Positions 11,692-15,412 of a stretch of DNA of 15,412 nt are shown piece by piece (positions within the stretch are counted from its first letter, which is position 1; every line of letters starts with the position of its first letter). The position numbers and the translations under genes are program-made. The notes beneath the pieces are model-generated. The model saw nothing but the letters and a program-made list of their open reading frames with translations, made no database searches and had not been told where the DNA came from. Source of the DNA: JAZDGX01 sp043806645 (GTDB lineage Bacteria; Eisenbacteria; RBG-16-71-46; CAIMUX01; WJJG01); assembly GCA_043806645.1 (NCBI GenBank), contig JAZDGX010000042.1, positions 1 to 15,412 on the forward strand. Reading direction: 5' to 3'.

Positions 11692-14169
11692 ATGCAGCGC
11701 GGTTTCATCCTGGATGCTCTCTATCGTGTCGAGAACGGCCGGCCCATCGTCTATCTCTTCGGCGTGGGGGAGCAGGGCGGCAGCTTCGTCGTGCGCGATG
11801 CGCGCGTGCGCCCCTCGTTCTTCTTCGAGATGCGCGACCTGGACCGCGTGCAGCGGATTCTCCAGGCCGGGACATCCACGGGCGGGTTTCCGCGGGTTCT
11901 GACCGGACGCTGGATGACGATGCGCGGGGCGCCGGCCGGCGAGATCGAGGTTGCGGTCCCGACGGACGTGCCGCCCCTGCGCACGCGCTTGCGGCAGGCC
12001 GGAGTTGCCTGTCACGAGGCCGACCTCCCCTTTGTGACCCGCTATCTCATCGATCGCGGGCTGCGCGGCGCGCTGCGCATCGAGGGCCGCGCGACGCGGG
12101 GAGAACGCGTCGCCCGCGTCTACCGCGATCCCACCCTGTATCCCGACGACTGGATGCCCTCCTTCAGCGTGCTGTCGCTCGACATCGAGACGGACCCGGG
12201 AGCGCTGTACATCCGTTCCTTTGCGCTCTACGGGAAATTCGCGCACGGCGGAGCGGTGGCCGAAGTGCATGCCGTCCCGCTCCCCTCGCACGAGGCGAGG
12301 CCGGACTCGATCGAGAGCAAGGAGGAGCGTGCCCCCTGCTACTATCATCGTGACGAGCGACACCTGTTGCGCGCCCTGCTGCGGCGCGTCGCGGACATCG
12401 ACCCCGACGTCTTGACCGGCTGGAACCTGATCGGGTTCGATCTCAGCGTGCTGGAGCGCGCCTTCGGCAGGCTGGGCCTGCCCTTCCGCCTGGGGCGCGC
12501 GAATCTGCCCTGTCGCGTCCAGCCGGCATCGGAGAACTGGATGACGGGGCGGGCCAGCGTCCCCGGCCGGGCGGTTACCGACGGGCTCGATCTGGTGCGC
12601 GGCGCCTTCGTGCGGCTGGACGACTATTCGCTCGACACGGCGGCGCGGACGATCCTGGGGGAGGGGAAGACCCTGGTCGACCAGGACCGCGGCGCGGGTA
12701 TCGAGCGGCTCTATCGCGAGGACCTGCCCCGCTTCCTGGCCTACAACCTGACCGATGCGCGCCTCGTCATGGAGATTCTCGACAAGCTCGATCTGGTGAC
12801 GCTGGCGGCACGCCGGTCGTTGCTCACCGGACTGCCGATCGGAAGGACGGGCGCGAGTATCGCCTCCTTCGACTTTCTCTACATTGCGGCGCTCCATGAA
12901 CGGGGGATCGTCGCCCCCAGCGTCGACGCCGCGCCGGAGGCTCTCCGCGCCCCCCCGGCTGATCCTGCGGAAGCCTTCGAGGAACCCGTGGCGATCGGCG
13001 GCCATGTCCTCGACTCCGTGCCGGGGATCCATGAGCAGGTCTGGCTGTTCGATTACCGCAGCCTCTATCCCAGCGTGATCCTCACGTTCAACATTGATCC
13101 CCTCGGGTATTTGACTGTCGATCAATCAGCTGCGGGCCGTGTCTCAAGGGACTTCTCACCCCCCGAGGGGCTCTTCCCCGCTTCCGGGGAAGGCCCGATC
13201 CGGGCTCCTAACGGAGCGTTCTTCCCCCGGGACGAAGCGATCCTGCCCGGGATCCTGAGGAGGCTCATGCCTGCGCGGGAGGAATCCCGCCGCCGCGGGG
13301 ACCTTGTCAGCGCGACCGCGATCAAGATCCTGATGAACTCCTTCTATGGCGTTCTCGCCACTCCCCGCTGTCGCTTCCACGATCTGAACGTCTCGAACGC
13401 GATCACGACCTTCGGCCAGCGCATCCTGCTCTGGACGCGCGATCATCTCGAGACGCTGGGCCATCGCGTGCTCTACGGCGACACCGATTCGGTCTTCGTC
13501 GCGGCGGGTTTGCCCGATGCCCGGGAGGCGCAGCAGCGCGGAGAAGAAGTGCTCGCCCTCCTCAATGAAGCGCTCCGCGAATGGATCCGTGAGGAGTACC
13601 GCGTGGAGGTGAGTCTGCAACTGCGCTTCGAGCGGCATTTCATCAAGTTCTTCATCCCCAGTCAGCGGGGAGCGGGGGAGGGCAGCAAGAAGCGTCACGC
13701 GGGACTCGTGCAGACGCCGGCCGGTCCGGAGCTCGTCGTCACCGGACTCGAATCGGTGCGCCGCGATTGGACCGTGCTGGCCAAGGACTTTCAGAGACAC
13801 CTGCTCTTCCTGGTGCTGCAGGGCGAGCCGGTCGAGGAATTCGTCCGCGGGACCGTTCAGGACCTGCGCGCGGGGCGGCGCGACGGCGACCTGATCTACC
13901 GCAAGAGTCTCCGCAAGGCGCTTGCGGCTTACGACCGCACGAGCCCACCCCATGTCAAAGCCGCGCGGCTGATGCACGGCGGCCACGGGCGGGTGATCAG
14001 GTATGTCATGACCACGGCCGGTCCACAGCCGATCGGCTTCGTCACCGCTGGACTCGACTACGAGCACTATCTGGAGAAGCAGCTGCGTCCGATCGCTGAT
14101 TCGATCCTGATCCATGCGGGCACGGACATGGAGACGATCCTCGGGCGCAGACAACTCGGACTCTTCTAG
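11692..14169 (+). CDS. polB: DNA polymerase II (family B)
   Basis: This 825-aa family B polymerase is close in length to E. coli Pol II (783 aa). It works in translesion synthesis, repair and restart. The N-terminus MQRGFILDALYR resembles the Pol II start. Proofreading motifs are Exo I DIE (D164, E166), Exo II TGWNLIGFDLS (N245, D250) and Exo III YNLTD (Y351, D355). Polymerase motifs are A DYRSLYPSV (D454), B KILMNSFYG (K545-G553) and C YGDTDS (D597, D599). The C-terminus ends in QLGLF, the beta-clamp-binding motif known from E. coli Pol II. All catalytic residues are intact, so it should be active. Start 11692 has GAGGTG 5 nt upstream and fits the family; an in-frame ATG at 11602 would add 30 mainly Arg/Pro/Ala residues and lies inside an inverted repeat. 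In E. coli the gene is SOS-induced; no LexA box is visible here. Confidence 0.95.
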   Translation: MQRGFILDALYRVENGRPIVYLFGVGEQGGSFVVRDARVRPSFFFEMRDLDRVQRILQAGTSTGGFPRVLTGRWMTMRGAPAGEIEVAVPTDVPPLRTRLRQAGVACHEADLPFVTRYLIDRGLRGALRIEGRATRGERVARVYRDPTLYPDDWMPSFSVLSLDIETDPGALYIRSFALYGKFAHGGAVAEVHAVPLPSHEARPDSIESKEERAPCYYHRDERHLLRALLRRVADIDPDVLTGWNLIGFDLSVLERAFGRLGLPFRLGRANLPCRVQPASENWMTGRASVPGRAVTDGLDLVRGAFVRLDDYSLDTAARTILGEGKTLVDQDRGAGIERLYREDLPRFLAYNLTDARLVMEILDKLDLVTLAARRSLLTGLPIGRTGASIASFDFLYIAALHERGIVAPSVDAAPEALRAPPADPAEAFEEPVAIGGHVLDSVPGIHEQVWLFDYRSLYPSVILTFNIDPLGYLTVDQSAAGRVSRDFSPPEGLFPASGEGPIRAPNGAFFPRDEAILPGILRRLMPAREESRRRGDLVSATAIKILMNSFYGVLATPRCRFHDLNVSNAITTFGQRILLWTRDHLETLGHRVLYGDTDSVFVAAGLPDAREAQQRGEEVLALLNEALREWIREEYRVEVSLQLRFERHFIKFFIPSQRGAGEGSKKRHAGLVQTPAGPELVVTGLESVRRDWTVLAKDFQRHLLFLVLQGEPVEEFVRGTVQDLRAGRRDGDLIYRKSLRKALAAYDRTSPPHVKAARLMHGGHGRVIRYVMTTAGPQPIGFVTAGLDYEHYLEKQLRPIADSILIHAGTDMETILGRRQLGLF

Positions 14170-14211
14170 CCCGAGCCCGCCTGCCTCACGCTGCATCCGG
14201 GGATTGCGGAG

Positions 14212-14847
14212 CTACTCCGCGGCGGGAGGGGCGTCCTCGGTCCCGGCGGGAAGCACCTCTCCGGCATTTTCCATCGTGCCGGCCGAGCTGCCGCTCTCCC
14301 CGGATTCTCCACCCGCGGCCGGAGTCGTGCGCGCCAGGAGATCTCCGAGGGCCTCGATCATCTGGTGCGAATCGCCTTGCAACACCGCCTTGGGGATCGA
14401 CCAGAGGAATCGCAGCAGACTGGCGATCCACTTCCCGATCGAAACCACACGGCGGACCAGGGGCATGTCGAGAAAGCGCTCCCACCCCCGCTTGGCGGTG
14501 CCGGCCTTGCCCACGCTCGGCCCGGCAGAGGCTCCATCGGTGAGGGCGCCGAGGTCAGTGCGGCCCAGATTATCGGTGGCCAAGCCGGTGAGAAGTCCAT
14601 TGTCTCCATTGATCGCGCCGCTCTTCGAGCCGATTGCGGAGCCGCCGCTGCCGGGCGCGGCGAAGGCACGCAAGGGTGCATCGCAGGCGATGGCGATTCC
14701 GAGGAGCAGGGCCAGCAGGAGGATCGTTCCGCGCGCCCCCGGCCGCTTTCCTGCGTGCGCCGGGCAGGGTGTCGCGCAGGATGAGCACCGCATGCCCGCG
14801 CACGGCATGCCCGGCCCGGCCGCCTTTCCGGCACTGCACGACTTCAC
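14212..14847 (-). CDS. Hypothetical exported protein (possible lipoprotein)
   Basis: This protein is not recognised. From the GTG at 14847 it is 211 aa. A cysteine- and arginine-rich n-region precedes a hydrophobic stretch GTILLLALLLGIAIAC (about 40-55). That stretch looks like a signal peptide ending either in a loose lipobox (AIA-C) or in a signal peptidase I site near LRAFAAPG. The mature part starts with low-complexity Gly/Ser/Asn/Asp sequence. An amphipathic section follows, PLVRRVVSIGKWIASLLRFLWSIP, then MIEALGDLLARTTP, then an acidic Gly/Ser/Glu/Ala tail. The GTG has GAGAGAGG 8 nt upstream; ATG 14808 and ATG 14793 are alternatives with poorer ribosome sites. The frame opens 4 nt past the Nudix stop (15090), but that upstream part looks non-coding. 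A plausible promoter lies at 14935-14963. A plus-strand frame overlaps it, so reality of the gene is probable, not certain. Confidence 0.55.
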   Translation of the reverse strand: MKSCSAGKAAGPGMPCAGMRCSSCATPCPAHAGKRPGARGTILLLALLLGIAIACDAPLRAFAAPGSGGSAIGSKSGAINGDNGLLTGLATDNLGRTDLGALTDGASAGPSVGKAGTAKRGWERFLDMPLVRRVVSIGKWIASLLRFLWSIPKAVLQGDSHQMIEALGDLLARTTPAAGGESGESGSSAGTMENAGEVLPAGTEDAPPAAE

Positions 14848-14934
14848 CAGCGTGGCCTCTCTCGCCTGCGGGTTCGGCCCGCTCGCCCTTCCACTCGGAA
14901 GACAGCCCAAACCCCAGCCGGTTGCACGAGAACC

Positions 14935-14963
14935 ATGATCGCAGGCCCGCGGCGAGCTTTCAA
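14935..14963 (-). promoter_or_regulatory. Sigma-70-like promoter for the exported-protein gene
   Basis: On the minus strand TTGAAA (14963-14958) and GATCAT (14940-14935) are separated by exactly 17 nt, matching the -35 and -10 consensus at 5/6 and 4/6 positions. The surrounding 14940-15060 stretch is less GC-rich than the neighbouring genes, as for a real intergenic region. Transcription would begin about 80 nt before the GTG at 14847, which argues against a start at 15090 for the downstream gene. Confidence 0.4.
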
Positions 14964-15093
14964 TCGATCGTGGGTGAATGCCGCTTCCGCACAACTTCAT
15001 ACGGTGCAACAGAATCAGGAGTTTCCACATTTCTTGAACCCGCTGCCGGGCATCCACTTGGATGACGACCGGGGCGGGGCAGGTGTTCATGGC

Positions 15094-15412
15094 TCAAGGA
15101 CGCCGGCCCAGGGCCCGGGCGCACAGGCCAGGGATGTCGGGATGGGCAAGCGCGCGCCGGCGCAGCTGGGCGGGGGTAAGCCATTCCGCACGGCTATGCT
15201 CGGGATTCAGTCGAATTTCCCCCTTCCAGCGCGCGACCCGGTAGACCGGACAACGGAAGATGCAGCCATCGCGGGGGTCATCGTAAAGGCTGATGCCGAG
15301 TCGTCCCCCGATCCGCGCGTCGATGGCGAGTTCCTCCTCCAGTTCGCGGACGAGCGCCGCCACGGGCGTTTCCCCCGGTTCGAGCTTGCCCCCGAAGAGG
15401 TCCCAATGGTCC
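15094..15412 (-). CDS. Nudix hydrolase, 5' end cut by the window
   Basis: Only the C-terminal 105 or so residues are present; the gene starts beyond 15412. Reading inward from the edge, DHWDLFGGKLEPGETP leads directly into VAALVRELEEELAIDA. This is a full Nudix box G-x5-E-x7-REL-x-EEL with the metal-binding glutamates present. Nudix enzymes hydrolyse nucleoside diphosphate-linked compounds. The layout (box, then a strand RCPVYRVARWKGEI, then EHSRAEWLTPAQL) resembles MutT-like 8-oxo-dGTPases, but the substrate cannot be fixed from this part. The GTG at 15363 is an internal valine, not the start. It stops at 15094, well separated from the exported-protein gene. Confidence 0.85.
   Translation of the reverse strand, partial: DHWDLFGGKLEPGETPVAALVRELEEELAIDARIGGRLGISLYDDPRDGCIFRCPVYRVARWKGEIRLNPEHSRAEWLTPAQLRRRALAHPDIPGLCARALGRRP

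Noticed and set aside
11437..13125. Minus-strand frame running through polB into the sigma-factor gene
   Set aside because: It is antisense to conserved polymerase motifs and lacks any domain until the true sigma-factor start at 11436.
14848..15090. ATG at 15090 as start of the exported protein, 4 nt after the Nudix stop
   Set aside because: The added 80 or so residues are Cys/Ser/Arg-rich and non-coding-like, would bury the signal peptide, and cover a good promoter.

Overview
The window is GC-rich (clearly above 60% G+C by eye), densely coded bacterial chromosomal DNA. The organism cannot be named from it. A complete DNA polymerase II, a type IV pilus/type II secretion ATPase beside two-component and HD-GYP genes, an ECF sigma operon, and a large secreted beta-repeat protein would suit a free-living Gram-negative lineage such as Myxococcota, Acidobacteriota or an FCB-group candidate phylum. 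This is inference. No rRNA, tRNA, CRISPR array, insertion sequence or phage gene was seen.

Region 1 (positions 1-6003, minus strand) is a tight five-gene operon: membrane histidine kinase, single-domain response regulator, GAF-type/HD-GYP cyclic-di-GMP phosphodiesterase, STAS protein, and a GspE/PilB-type ATPase with an MshEN-like N-terminus. Four of the five genes overlap by 4 nt or lie within about 25 nt of the previous gene. A sigma-54-like -24/-12 element lies about 35-60 nt before the kinase start. The layout reads as an envelope signal passing through phosphorelay, c-di-GMP turnover and a STAS switch to a pilus or secretion motor.

Region 2 (6246-8708, minus) is one large secreted protein: signal peptide, PDZ domain, a long uncharacterised middle, and twelve GDDxY-type repeats that probably form a calcium-binding beta-solenoid. 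Its leader holds a perfect 10-bp hairpin. It is divergent from Region 3 (8925-10019, plus), an ATP-type 6-phosphofructokinase whose active site carries the unusual Gly/Lys signature pair.

Region 4 (10092-11436, minus) is a translationally coupled ECF sigma factor, a zinc-ligand-less two-TM anti-sigma factor, and a YbjQ/UPF0145 protein. Divergent from it, Region 5 (11692-14169, plus) is a complete DNA polymerase II with all exonuclease and polymerase motifs and a C-terminal clamp-binding motif. Its leader holds a perfect 11-bp inverted repeat covering an alternative start codon.

Region 6 (14212-15412, minus) is a small exported or lipoprotein-like protein of unknown function behind a good sigma-70-like promoter, and the 3' part of a Nudix hydrolase running off the right edge.
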